A program made the position numbers and the translations under genes. This document shows, piece after piece, positions 8,821-17,871 of a stretch of 64,000 nt of DNA. Below the pieces are notes generated by a model. It was not told the origin of the DNA. It saw only the letters and a program-made list of their open reading frames with translations, and ran no database searches. The first letter of the stretch is position 1; every line of letters begins with the position of its first letter. This DNA is from CAWJFJ01 sp963800065 (GTDB lineage Bacteria; Actinomycetota; Acidimicrobiia; Acidimicrobiales; UBA8190), in contig CAWCZO010000009.1 in the NCBI GenBank assembly GCA_963800065.1, positions 372,001 through 436,000 of the forward strand. The letters are read 5' to 3'.

Positions 8821-9756
8821 TCACGACCCCCACGGTCCTTCGGCCCGCAGGCCCTGACCGATCATCTCGGCCAACTCCATCCGGACCACCGGGAGATCGT
8901 CGGCGTGGGTGACTCCGATGCAGCGCCCCGTCCCGGCGATGACCCGGACCCGGCGGCCGGGTCCGTCGTCGGCGGAGGCGGCACCGGCCATGTCCCCCAC
9001 CACCTCGGGCAGGAGGACCTCGGTGTCCGATCCCGGCCCGGCCCCGGGACCGTTCCCGTCGGGCCCCAGTTCCGGGTGGACCCGGTACAGCGCCTCTTCC
9101 AGGAAGGGCCAGATGGCCGGGGTGAATCCCCAGAGGTTCATCGACACGGCGGTGTCACCCGAGGGCTCCTTGGGTTCCTGCCCGTCGTCGGCGGTGAATG
9201 TCCCGTCGTGGTGTCGGGTGACCATGCGCCTCTCCACCAGGGCCTGCAGCCATCCATCGTCGTCGGCCACGCACATGCCGCGCGTCACGGAGTCGGAGGT
9301 GACGACGGTGTCACGCAGTCGGTAGGAGACGAGGGCGTGGTCCGCCGTGGAAGCCAGGTGCCGTGCCAGGAGCTCGAGAGCGGGGACGCCGTAGATGTCG
9401 TCGGCGTTGACCACGGCGAAGGAGCGGTCGCCGACCAGGCGTCGGGCGCTCAGCACGGCGTGGACGGTGCCGAGGGCCTTGTCCTGGAGGGCCGACGAGA
9501 CGGGGATCGACGCCGGCCAGCACCGACGGACGTGATAGGCGATGGCCGGTGCCGTGGCCGGCCCCAGGACGAGGATGATGTCGCCGAATCCGGCCCGCAC
9601 GGCGTCACCGGCGTTCAAGTCGATGACCGCCTCGCCGTGGAGTCCGACGGGGGCCAGGGGTTTGCAGCTGCCGTAACGCCGGGCCGCGCCGGCCGCCATC
9701 ATCACGAGGACCGGTGGTGTGGTCGTCCCGTGACCGGCGGGCGTCAGCCCCCCCAT
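8821..9756 (-). CDS. Nucleotidyltransferase family protein (sugar NTP transferase-like)
   Basis: Protein of 311 residues with a nucleotide-sugar transferase-like Rossmann domain: an N-terminal MMAAGAARRYGSCKPLAPVG loop (the glycine-rich NTP-binding and Lys-containing signature), DKALGTVHAV, and a metal-binding VNADDIYG segment in the middle. It is related to MobA/GlmU-N type enzymes that activate a phosphosugar or cofactor; the substrate is unknown. The ATG at 9756 overlaps the end of the ketoacyl synthase gene by 13 bp. Placement before a GH20 hexosaminidase suggests an amino-sugar link, but this is inference only. Confidence 0.8.
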   Translation of the reverse strand: MGGLTPAGHGTTTPPVLVMMAAGAARRYGSCKPLAPVGLHGEAVIDLNAGDAVRAGFGDIILVLGPATAPAIAYHVRRCWPASIPVSSALQDKALGTVHAVLSARRLVGDRSFAVVNADDIYGVPALELLARHLASTADHALVSYRLRDTVVTSDSVTRGMCVADDDGWLQALVERRMVTRHHDGTFTADDGQEPKEPSGDTAVSMNLWGFTPAIWPFLEEALYRVHPELGPDGNGPGAGPGSDTEVLLPEVVGDMAGAASADDGPGRRVRVIAGTGRCIGVTHADDLPVVRMELAEMIGQGLRAEGPWGS

Positions 9757-10670
9757 CGTAGGACGGCGCTGGCCCAGGTCATACCCCCTCCGAACCCCGA
9801 CATCAGCACCCGTGCCCCCGGTTGGAGGAGTCCCGTCTCGAGGGCGTCGGCCAGAGCCAGCGGGATCGAGGCCGACGAGGTGTTCCCGTAGCGATCGATG
9901 GTGACGACGCAGCGCTCGACCGGGATGCCGAGGCGCTCACGGGCGGCGGAGATGATCCGGGCGTTGGCCTGGTGGGGGATGAAGACGTCGATGTCGGCCG
10001 GCTCCATCCCGGCGCGCCCCAGGGCGGCGAGGGAGGAGTCGACCACGGCGCGCACGGCGTGGCGGAAGATCTCCCGGCCGTTCATGAAGAGGTAGCCCCC
10101 GGTGTCGCACTTGAGAAGGTGACGCAGCGAGCCGTCGGCGCCGAGGTCCCAGGCCAGGAGCTCACCGGGTCCGTCGGTGGCCTCGAGGACCACGGCGCCG
10201 GCGCCGTCGCCCACGATGACCGCCAATGTGCGGTCGTCCCAGTCCGTGATGCGCGACAGGGTGTCGCTGCCGATGACGAGGATCCGACGCGCCCCGGCCA
10301 GCGCCATCCCGTGGGCGGCCACCAGCGCGTAGACGAATCCCGAGCAGGCCGCGTTCAGGTCGAAGGCCCCGCCGCCCACACCGAGCGCGTTCTGGACGGT
10401 GGCCGATGTCCCCGGAACGACGGCGTCGGGCGTGGTGGTGGCGAGCATCAGGAGATCGATCTCCTCGGGCCGCCGCCCGGCCCGCTCGAGCGCCCCCCGA
10501 CCGGCGGCGATGGCCAACTCCGAGGTGGTGCCCCCGATGTGCCGTTGCCTGATGCCGGTCCGTTCGGTGATCCAGGCGTCGCTCGTGTCCAGGCTGGCAG
10601 AGAGGTCCTCGTTGGTGACGATCTTGTCGGGAAGGGCGATCCCCCAACCGGTGGTGACCGCTCCGGGCAC
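9744..10670 (-). CDS. 3-oxoacyl-ACP synthase III family protein (KASIII)
   Basis: Condensing enzyme of 308 residues in the FabH family. The catalytic triad is complete: Cys109 in NAACSGF, His233 in PHQAN and Asn263 in YGNTSS, with a GGGM glycine-rich C-terminal segment. FabH-type enzymes condense an acyl-CoA primer with malonyl-ACP, either for fatty acid initiation or in specialised pathways. No fabD, acpP or fabF is adjacent, so this copy may serve a specialised route with the preceding thiolase. The GTG at 10670 is 3 nt after the thiolase stop. Confidence 0.9.
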   Translation of the reverse strand: MPGAVTTGWGIALPDKIVTNEDLSASLDTSDAWITERTGIRQRHIGGTTSELAIAAGRGALERAGRRPEEIDLLMLATTTPDAVVPGTSATVQNALGVGGGAFDLNAACSGFVYALVAAHGMALAGARRILVIGSDTLSRITDWDDRTLAVIVGDGAGAVVLEATDGPGELLAWDLGADGSLRHLLKCDTGGYLFMNGREIFRHAVRAVVDSSLAALGRAGMEPADIDVFIPHQANARIISAARERLGIPVERCVVTIDRYGNTSSASIPLALADALETGLLQPGARVLMSGFGGGMTWASAVLRWGG

Positions 10671-10673
10671 GGT

Positions 10674-11846
10674 TCAGGCTCCCTGGAGGACGTGGATACC
10701 CACCACGGCGGCGTCCCCGGCGATGATCCCGCCCGTGTTGACGGCCACGCCGATCCGGGCCCCCAGGCGCTGGCGTCCGACGGCGCGACCGAGGAGCTGG
10801 TGTACCAGCTCGGCGATCTGGCACAACCCCGTCGCCGCCAGGGGGTGGCCCCGTGCCACGAGGCCCCCGCTCGGGTTGACGCAGACGGCGTTTCCGTCGA
10901 TGTCGGTGTCCCCGGCCACGGTGGCCGCCCCGGCGGTCCCTGGAGGGAAGAAGCCCAGTGACTCCAGCGCGTACAGCTCCTCGGCGCTGGTGGCGTCGTG
11001 CAGCTCGATGACGTCGACGTCGGCCGGCCCGACGCCGGCTTCCTTCCACGCCTCGACGACGGTGTTCTCGAGCCGCTTGTGGTAGTCGAGTTCACCGTTG
11101 CCCGACCGCAGGATGCTGGCGCGGACGCGCGGGGCGCCGGGGACGGGACCGGCCGTGAGGACGGCGGCGGCGGCCCCGTCGGTGAACGACGAGCACATGA
11201 GCCGGGTGAGGGAACCGGCCACGACCGGGGCGGCCAGGACCTCCTCGACCGTCACCCGCGTGCGGAACTGGGCCAGAGGGTTGCGCGAGGCGCAGCGGCG
11301 GGCCTTGGCGGCGGCGGCGGCGATCTGGTGGGCGGTCGTCCCCAGGACGTCGATCTGGTGACGGACCCACTGGGCGTTCAGTCCCATGAGGACGCTGCCG
11401 GCGCTGTTCTGGATGGTGGAGCGGAGCCGGGCCCTCTCGTCGGCCGGCAGCCCGTCCTCGATCCCGGCGATCGTCTGCTCCCGGTTCCCCGTCCACATCT
11501 TCTCGACCCCGACCACGAGAACGGGTGACTGGCCCGCTCTGGCGCCCATGACGGCGACGTGCATGGCCGTGGAACCGCCGGCGCAGGAGTTGTCGACGTT
11601 CACCACGCCGGCGTTGCCCAGGCCGGCGTCGCGCAGCCACGACTGGCCGCGGATGCAGCCCTGATCGCACAGGCGCCCGCCCAGGGCGTTGGCCATGACG
11701 ACGAGACCGATGTCGCCGGGCGAGAGGCCGGCGTCGGCCAGGGCGTCACGGACGGCCTCGCGAGCCAGTGCCTGGGGCGTGAGGTCACGCCGGTCCATGG
11801 TGGTCATCCCCACCCCGACGATGCTCACCTCTTGCGTCACTGCCAC
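10674..11846 (-). CDS. Thiolase family protein (SCPx/lipid-transfer type)
   Basis: Protein of 390 residues with thiolase N and C domains. The nucleophile is Cys88 in DNSCAGGS. The C-terminal half has ELHDATSAEELYALE and VNPSGGLVARGHPLAATG with the catalytic GHP histidine. This pattern matches the sterol-carrier-protein-X/'lipid-transfer protein' thiolases common in actinobacteria, which act on branched or steroid acyl-CoAs, rather than FadA; the substrate is unproven. The start may be GTG 11846 or the in-frame GTG at 11840. It is first in a four-gene minus-strand operon. Confidence 0.87.
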   Translation of the reverse strand: MAVTQEVSIVGVGMTTMDRRDLTPQALAREAVRDALADAGLSPGDIGLVVMANALGGRLCDQGCIRGQSWLRDAGLGNAGVVNVDNSCAGGSTAMHVAVMGARAGQSPVLVVGVEKMWTGNREQTIAGIEDGLPADERARLRSTIQNSAGSVLMGLNAQWVRHQIDVLGTTAHQIAAAAAKARRCASRNPLAQFRTRVTVEEVLAAPVVAGSLTRLMCSSFTDGAAAAVLTAGPVPGAPRVRASILRSGNGELDYHKRLENTVVEAWKEAGVGPADVDVIELHDATSAEELYALESLGFFPPGTAGAATVAGDTDIDGNAVCVNPSGGLVARGHPLAATGLCQIAELVHQLLGRAVGRQRLGARIGVAVNTGGIIAGDAAVVGIHVLQGA

Positions 11847-11967
11847 CTCGTTTCATCGTGCCGGGGGGCCCACGGAGGGTACGCCTGCATGGTACCCGCC
11901 AGCCCGGGACGGGCCCATGACGCCGGCCGCGGCACGGGGGACGGCCCGTTCACGGCACAATGGAGGT

Positions 11968-12291
11968 ATGAGAGGGCTGAGCGACGAGGAACGACAACGA
12001 CGTTCAGACGACCTGAACGAGCTCATCGAGCTCATGCGGCCCGCCGTCCAGAGTGACGGTGGCGACCTCGAGCTGGTGGCGTTCGACGTCGACGCCGGGA
12101 CCGTCGAGGTCCAGCTGCAGGGGGCCTGCAGCTCGTGCGCCATATCGTCGTCCACCCTCCAGGGAGGAGTGGAGCGGATCCTGAAGAGCCGGTTGGACTG
12201 GGTCACCGAGGTCAGCGGCGGTGTCGACGAGTCGGCCGACCCCTTCGAGAGCGCGGCCCGGGGCCAGGGCGGTTACGTCCCCAAGTGGTGA
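11968..12291 (+). CDS. NifU-like Fe-S cluster scaffold protein
   Basis: Protein of 107 residues corresponding to the NifU C-terminal (Nfu) domain, which carries and delivers Fe-S clusters. The IELMRPAVQSDGGDLELV segment and the CSSC metal-binding pair (QGACSSCAIS) are intact. An acidic N-terminal helix and a short C-terminal tail flank the domain. The ATG at 11968 is 6 nt after a -10-like CACAAT (11956-11961), and the spacer GGAGGT is also a Shine-Dalgarno-like string, so leaderless and SD-led starts cannot be separated. It is divergent from the thiolase operon. Confidence 0.9.
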   Translation: MRGLSDEERQRRSDDLNELIELMRPAVQSDGGDLELVAFDVDAGTVEVQLQGACSSCAISSSTLQGGVERILKSRLDWVTEVSGGVDESADPFESAARGQGGYVPKW

Positions 12292-12304
12292 CCGCCGCGC
12301 CGTG

Positions 12305-14081
12305 TCAGGCGGCGAGGTCGGAGTCCTCGACGGGCCCGTAGCGGACCAGGGGCTCGAAGAGGTCGAGCACCATCCGGTCGGGATCGGTGATGCCCCGGAG
12401 CGGTGCCGTGGCCAGCCGGCGGGAGGCGAAGCGCCGGGCGATGGCCGCCTTGCGGGCGTCGCCGCCGTGATCGAGAGCCCAGGCCGCCTGCTCCACCAGG
12501 AGCGCTCCTTCGGAGACGTCGCCCAGGAGTTCGGCGAAACGCCGACTCTGCAGGAGGGCCATGTCGCCGGTGGTCGTCTCCAGATAGGCCGCCGCCGTCC
12601 GGGCGTCGGCCAGGGTGCCGGCCAGGGTGTCGACGGTGGTGCCGAGGACCTTGTGCCCGTTCGCCGTGTCGAGGGCCTGTTCCAGGCGGGCGAACAACGC
12701 CAGGTGCGCCTGCTCGCCGCGCATGGCGCGCCGGACGTCGATGCAGAGGATGTTCTCGGTGCCCTCCCAGATGGTGTGGCACTGGGCGTCGCGCAACTGG
12801 CGGGCCATGGGCCAGTCCTCCATGTAGCCGTTTCCCCCGAAGACCTCGAGCGAGGTGGAGGCGGCGGCCAGGGCCATCCGCGTGCAGCGCATCTTGGCCA
12901 GCGGGACCAGGATGCGGCGGACCAGACGGCCGGCGGCCACGTCCGACGCCGTCCGCTCCGCCGCCGCGCACTCGTAGGTGGCGGCCATTCCCGCCTCCAG
13001 GTCCACGAGGAGGTCGACCAGCGTCTCGCGGACCAGGGGATAGGTGTCGATGCGGTTGCCGAACTGGCTGCGCCGGGCGGCGTAGATGGCCGCCTCCAGA
13101 AACGAGCGGCGGTGGATGCCCAGGCCCATGAGGGCCACCCCGAAGCGCGAACCGTTCACCATCTCCATCATCCGGTTGATGCCCCGGCCGTCGCCGCGCC
13201 GCGTCGGCGGTCGCGGCGCCGGCCGACGCGTCGGCGGTGGCCGCCGTTCCGGCCAGCCAGGCGCGGGCTCCGTCGAGGGTGACCTCGCCGGTGGGGACGC
13301 CGACGGTGCCGAGCTTGGGCTTGAGCCGCTTGATGGTGAACCCGTTGGGTGATCCGTCGGGGAGGTGGCGGGGGACGATGAAGGTGCCGAGGCCGCGGCT
13401 CCCGCCGGGGGCGCCATCGGGTCGGGCCAGGACGATGAAGACGTCGGCGTCGACGTTCGAGCAGAAGTGCTTGTCCCCGAAGAGCCTCCACTCGTCGCCG
13501 TCCTCCACCGCCCGCGTGGTGTTGGCCCCGACGTCGCTCCCCCCCTGGCGCTCGGTCAGGAACATCCCGCCCTCCCAGGCGTCGGCCGGGTCGATGCTGC
13601 GAAGGCGCCGGACCATGTCGGTGCCGACCGCCGTGGGGGAGTGGCGCTCGATGATGTCGGCGGCGCCCGCCGTCATGCCCAGGCCGCAGTAGATGGCCGT
13701 CTCCGCCTGGGAGACCAGGTAGGAGAGGGAGGCGCCCACGACGGCCGGGGCCGGCCGTCCGGCGTAGGTCTCGAGGCTGACGAATCCGTTGCGGACGAGG
13801 TCGGCCTTGTTGTCGGTCCATGTGGGGTGGTGGACGATCTCGTCGACCTCGTAGCCCCAGCGATCGTAGCGCCGCAGTGCCGGTCCGTTCTTGTCCGTCT
13901 CCTCGGCCCGGGGGGCGATGACCCGGCCGACGAGGGAGCCGAAGCGGCCCACGTGGTCCTCGGCGAAGGCCCGGTCGGCGGGATCGGGGAGGTACCGGTC
14001 GAGGAGGAAGGAGAGGTTGGGATCCATCCGGTACCAATCGAGGCCGATGGCCTGGTCGAACTCGGCGTAGTCGGGAAGCAT
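12305..14081 (-). CDS. Acyl-CoA dehydrogenase, AidB-like long form, interrupted by a frameshift
   Basis: FAD-dependent acyl-CoA dehydrogenase of about 592 residues. The N-terminal half (14081 to about 13230) contains FLTERQGGSDVGANTT and the beta domain. The C-terminal half, in another frame from about 13200 to 12305, has GRGINRMMEMVNGSRFG, a YAARRSQFG motif and WEGTENIL with the family's FAD-contact residues. The frame changes between about 13195 and 13230 in a GC-rich stretch; both halves are well conserved, so a one-base consensus error or very recent mutation is likely. The -10 TACCAT (14088-14093) lies 6 nt before the ATG. It is divergent from marR. Confidence 0.85.
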
Positions 14082-14134
14082 GCCCCCATGGTAGGCCCCA
14101 CCTGCCGCGACGCCCGCCGGCCCATTGGTTAGCA

Positions 14135-14148
14135 ATTCTAATTAGAAT
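14135..14148. promoter_or_regulatory. 14-bp perfect palindrome overlapping the marR -10: probable MarR operator
   Basis: ATTCTAATTAGAAT is a perfect inverted repeat in an AT-rich island of a GC-rich genome. It contains the -10 hexamer TAGAAT (14143-14148), 8 nt before the marR ATG. MarR-family dimers bind such palindromes, so autorepression of the marR-MFS unit is likely, and the divergent acyl-CoA dehydrogenase (-10 at 14088-14093) could also be affected. Binding itself is an inference. Confidence 0.65.
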
Positions 14149-14156
14149 AGTGAACG

Positions 14157-14627
14157 ATGACCGCTGTGACCCCCCCGACCACCGCCGAGACCGGAGTTCG
14201 GGCCCTCGACTCCGAGACCGAGTTGGCGGCCCGCCTGCGCCTGGCCGTGACACGGCTGTCGCGGCGGCTGCGCCAACAGGTGGCCGGCGGGGTGACCTCC
14301 TCGCAGGTCTCGGCCCTGGCCACGGTGGAGCGCCTGGGGAGCCCCACCTTGGGGGAGTTGGCGGCCTTCGAACAGGTGCGGCCGCCCAGCATGACCCGGA
14401 TCGTGGTCGGGCTCGAAGCGGCCGGGCTGGTCACCCGGCGCGTCGACGCCGACGATCGCCGGGTGGCGCGCGTCATGCTCAGCGCCGAGGGCCGCCGCGT
14501 TCTCCAACGGAGCCGGTCGTTGCGGACGGCCTTCCTGGCCCGCCGCCTGCGCCGCCTGTCGGAATCCGAGCGCCAGGCGCTGGGCGAGCTGGTGGCCTTG
14601 CTCGAGCGGCTGGTGGAGGAGCGATGA
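14157..14627 (+). CDS. MarR family transcriptional regulator
   Basis: Winged-helix regulator of 156 residues. TSSQVSALATVERLGSPTLGELA is the first half of the HTH, followed by the recognition helix around RPPSMTRIVVGLEAAGLV and the wing with DADDRRVARVMLS, the DxR signature of the family. Helical ends form the dimer interface. It is transcribed from a -10 inside a perfect palindrome. Its stop overlaps the MFS start (ATGA), so it probably controls that efflux pump in response to an unidentified ligand. Confidence 0.92.
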   Translation: MTAVTPPTTAETGVRALDSETELAARLRLAVTRLSRRLRQQVAGGVTSSQVSALATVERLGSPTLGELAAFEQVRPPSMTRIVVGLEAAGLVTRRVDADDRRVARVMLSAEGRRVLQRSRSLRTAFLARRLRRLSESERQALGELVALLERLVEER

Positions 14628-15940
14628 CGCGGTTCCGGCACGCCGTGAAAGGGACGTTCCGCTCCCTGCACGTTCGGAACTACCGGATCTATTTCTCGGC
14701 CCAACTGGTATCGGTGAGCGGGACGTGGATGCAGAGCGTGGCCCAGGCCTTCCTCGTGCTCCATCTGGCCCCGCCGGGACGCTCGGGGATCGACCTGGGC
14801 CTGGTGACGGCCCTTCAGTTCCTCCCCATGCTCCTTTTCGGGACATGGGGCGGTCTCATCGCCGACCGGGTCGACAAGCGCCGTCTGCTCTACGCCACCC
14901 AGTCCGTGGCCGGGATCCTGGCCCTCACCCTGGGGTTGCTGACCGCCCTGGGCGCCGTGCGGCTGTGGCAGGTCTTCGGTCTGGCCACCCTCCTCGGGTT
15001 CGTGAACCTGGTGGACAATCCGGCCCGCCAGACGTTCGTCCTCGAGTTGGTCGGTCGCGAGGATCTCCCGAACGCCGTGAGCCTGAACAGCGTGGTGATG
15101 AATTCGGCCCGGGTGATCGGTCCGGCCATCGGGGGGGTGCTCATCGCCCTGGTGGGACTGGCGGTGTGCTTCGAGGTGAACGCCGCCTCGTACGTGGCCG
15201 TGATCATCGGACTCTCGCTCATGCGGCGTGGCGACCTGCACCGGACCGTTCCCGTGGTACGGGGCAAGGGGCAGCTGCGCGAGGGGCTGCGCTACGTGTG
15301 GCGGACGCCGGGTTTGCGTCAGCCCCTGGTGCTGGTGGCCGTGGTCGGGACCTTGGCGTACAACTTCCAGGTCGTCCTGGCCTTGTTTGCCCGGTTCACC
15401 TTCCACGGCGGCGCCGGTGTCTTCTCGGCCCTCACGTCGCTCATGGGCGGCGGTGCCGTGGTCGGGGGACTGCTCATAGCCACCCGCAACCGACCGAACA
15501 TCCACCGGCTCACGGCTGTCGGCTGCGTCTTCGGGGCCCTCATCCTGGCCGTGGCCGCCGCCCCCGACCTGGCCACCGCCCTGGTGTTCATCTTCCCCAT
15601 GGGAGCGGCATCGATCGCCTTCATCGCCACCGCCAACGCCACCCTGCAGCTGCGGGCCGAGCCGTCGATGCGGGGCCGGGTCATGGCCCTCTACGCCATC
15701 GCCTTCCTCGGGACCACCCCCATCGGGAGCCCTCTGGTGGGCTGGATCTCGCAGGCGTCGAGCCCGCGGGTGGCCCTGGCCGTGGGCGGGACGGCCACCA
15801 TCGTGGCGTCGGTGATCACGCGCCGACACCACCGACGCGCCCACCTGCGGTCAGACGAAGCCGCTGCCGCCGCCGTGGCCGCTGCCCCCGCCGCGGTCGT
15901 CGCCGAGGCGGAACCGGGGTCAGAGCTGGGCGTGGCCTGA
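14624..15940 (+). CDS. MFS transporter (EntS-like MFS_3 efflux family)
   Basis: Inner-membrane major facilitator of 438 residues with about ten to twelve hydrophobic helices. FRSLHVRNYRIYFSAQLVS at the N-terminus and GLIADRVDKRRLLY (the loop 2-3 motif A) are typical of the MFS_3/EntS-type exporters; a VDNPARQTFV segment follows TM4. The C-terminus ends in an Ala-rich tail. Its ATG overlaps the marR stop (ATGA). By analogy with marR-MFS pairs it probably exports a toxic or signalling compound; the substrate is unknown. Confidence 0.9.
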   Translation: MTRFRHAVKGTFRSLHVRNYRIYFSAQLVSVSGTWMQSVAQAFLVLHLAPPGRSGIDLGLVTALQFLPMLLFGTWGGLIADRVDKRRLLYATQSVAGILALTLGLLTALGAVRLWQVFGLATLLGFVNLVDNPARQTFVLELVGREDLPNAVSLNSVVMNSARVIGPAIGGVLIALVGLAVCFEVNAASYVAVIIGLSLMRRGDLHRTVPVVRGKGQLREGLRYVWRTPGLRQPLVLVAVVGTLAYNFQVVLALFARFTFHGGAGVFSALTSLMGGGAVVGGLLIATRNRPNIHRLTAVGCVFGALILAVAAAPDLATALVFIFPMGAASIAFIATANATLQLRAEPSMRGRVMALYAIAFLGTTPIGSPLVGWISQASSPRVALAVGGTATIVASVITRRHHRRAHLRSDEAAAAAVAAAPAAVVAEAEPGSELGVA

Positions 15941-15988
15941 CCGGCCCACCGACGGCGTGTCACCCGGTGGGGCGCCGGTGGGTGGAGC

Positions 15989-17224
15989 TCAAGGGGCCGG
16001 CTTCGGTTCCTTGGGGAGGCCGAGGACGCGTTCGCCGACGATGTTGCGCTGGATCTCGGCGGTGCCGCCCCAGATGGTCTCCGATCGGGAGAAGAAGAAG
16101 GACGCCTGCAATTCGCTCACCGGGTAGCCCGGATTGCCCCGCCGCGCCAAGGGTCCTTCGACGGCGTCGACGTCACCCCCGGTACCGGTGAGGATCTGGC
16201 CCTCGAGACCGAGGATGTCGATGGCCAGATTCATGGTCTCGCGGTGGTACTCGGACCAGAACATCTTGTTGGTGGTTCCCAGGGCGGTGGCGTGATGACT
16301 GCCCTGCAGCGAATCGGTCAGGCTGCGGTAGCCGTTGATCTGCATGATCTTCACCTTGGACCAGGCGTGGGCCAGGCCCTGGCGGATCTGGGGGTCGGTG
16401 TTCCGGCCGCGGCGCCGGGCGGCGGCCACGATGGTGTCGAGCTCCTTCTGGAAACGGCGGTGGCCGGTGGTGGCCGATGAGCCCCGCTCGAACCCGAGAG
16501 TGGTCATGGCCACTTTCCAGCCGTTGTTGTCACCACCGACCACGTTCTGGCGGGGACAGCGGGCTTCGTCGAAGTAGACCTCGTTGAACTCGGCCGAGCC
16601 GTCGATCTGCTTGATGGGGCGGACCTCGACGCCGGGCTGCTTCATGGGCATCAGGAGGTAGGAGATGCCCGCGTGCTTGTCCACGTCGGGGTCGGTGCGG
16701 GCCAGGACGAAGATGTAATCGGCGAACTGCGCCTGGGTGGTCCAGACCTTCTGCCCGGTGATCACCCACTCGTCGCCGTCGGCCACGGCGCGCGTCTTGA
16801 GCGAGGCCAGGTCGCTCCCGGCGTCAGGCTCGGAGAAGCCCTGGCACCACGAGATGGTGCCGTTCAGGATCTTGGGGATGAACTCCTGTTTCTGGGCTTC
16901 GGTCCCCCACTGCAGGATGGTGGGGCCCACCAGTGTGTCGCCGAAGAAGTCGGCGCGCATGGGCGCGTCGCGCCGGGCGAACTCCTCGTTCAGGACGACG
17001 AGCTCGATGAGCGAGAGTCCCTTGCCGCCGTACTCCTTGGGCCACGAGGCGCAGATCCAGCCTCCTTCGTGGAGCTTGCGGACCCACTCGGCGTTGAAGG
17101 CCCTGCGTTCGTCCCTGGTCATCGGGGCGTCCGGGTCCCCCCAGCGCGGCGGCAGGTTCTCCTCGAGCCAGCTCCGGATCTCCTGGCGGAAGGCCTCCGT
17201 CTCGGGGGGGTAGGTCAGGTCCAT
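15989..17224 (-). CDS. Acyl-CoA dehydrogenase
   Basis: Soluble FAD enzyme of 411 residues that oxidises an acyl-CoA in beta-oxidation or a related pathway. It has the N-terminal helical domain, FSEPDAGSDLASLKTRA (FAD/substrate loop, around residue 135), the KVWTTQAQFADY strand and the C-terminal WGGTAEIQRNIVGERVLGLP segment. The active-site Glu position varies between subfamilies and cannot be assigned safely. The start at ATG 17224 is supported by TACGTT (17231-17236) 6 nt upstream. Its 3' end faces the MFS gene. Confidence 0.92.
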   Translation of the reverse strand: MDLTYPPETEAFRQEIRSWLEENLPPRWGDPDAPMTRDERRAFNAEWVRKLHEGGWICASWPKEYGGKGLSLIELVVLNEEFARRDAPMRADFFGDTLVGPTILQWGTEAQKQEFIPKILNGTISWCQGFSEPDAGSDLASLKTRAVADGDEWVITGQKVWTTQAQFADYIFVLARTDPDVDKHAGISYLLMPMKQPGVEVRPIKQIDGSAEFNEVYFDEARCPRQNVVGGDNNGWKVAMTTLGFERGSSATTGHRRFQKELDTIVAAARRRGRNTDPQIRQGLAHAWSKVKIMQINGYRSLTDSLQGSHHATALGTTNKMFWSEYHRETMNLAIDILGLEGQILTGTGGDVDAVEGPLARRGNPGYPVSELQASFFFSRSETIWGGTAEIQRNIVGERVLGLPKEPKPAP

Positions 17225-17307
17225 GCTCCGAACGTACCGCCGGGCGCCGCCCACGGCCAGGGGGCGGGGGTGGACCGGGTGTCTTCAACGAGCTGCCGTC
17301 GAGGCGG

Positions 17308-17871
17308 TCAGGAGGGATCGATGTCTATCGTCACCGGCGGCGCCGACAGGAAGAACGTCCAGGAACCTGTGATCCGATACCTCCCGGACGGGAGCTGCGT
17401 CTGGGGACGGTCCGGATTCGGTTGACCGTTTGTCACCGGCTGCGTGTAGACGTCCTGAGCCCAAGACAGCTGAGCGGTGAGGGAGAAGTTGCCAGGCACC
17501 GTCGTCGGCGATGTCAAAGCATCCGACGGACAGCTCTCCGGGAGACCGTCCGGTCCGGCCATCGAGTCCCAGACGTCTCCGCCGGCGCTGTTCGATGCGG
17601 TCGTCCCGTAGCAGCCCCCGATCTGCACCCCTGCATCCAGGCATGCCTCCGAGGAGGTGTCGTGCACGGTCAGGTCGACGATGGCTGTCTCTCCAAGTGA
17701 ATACGAGCTCTTGTCCGTCGTCGTCGTGAGGACGAACTGTCCGACCCGACATGCCGACATGGGCTCAGTGGTCAAAGTCGGAGCCGTCGTGGCCGATGAA
17801 ACGGCGGCTGCCACGGACTCGACCGTCACCGTGACCAACGACCCCCAGGAGCTCCACCGACCGGGTGGCAC
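17308..17871 (-). CDS. Hypothetical protein, probably extracytoplasmic
   Basis: Protein of 187 residues that I do not recognise. It has Thr/Ser-rich N-terminal sequence, then TTTTDKSSYSLGETAIVDLTV and paired cysteines (EACLDAG, GGCYG, PESCPS), ending in a beta-strand-rich region (YRITGSWTFFL). The layout resembles a secreted immunoglobulin-like or BsuPI-type domain that binds other proteins, but that is only a resemblance. No complete signal peptide is visible at the N-terminus, so the gene may start further upstream or be truncated. GC content is lower than that of its neighbours. Its style resembles the lipoprotein at 43472-44125. Confidence 0.5.
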   Translation of the reverse strand: MPPGRWSSWGSLVTVTVESVAAAVSSATTAPTLTTEPMSACRVGQFVLTTTTDKSSYSLGETAIVDLTVHDTSSEACLDAGVQIGGCYGTTASNSAGGDVWDSMAGPDGLPESCPSDALTSPTTVPGNFSLTAQLSWAQDVYTQPVTNGQPNPDRPQTQLPSGRYRITGSWTFFLSAPPVTIDIDPS

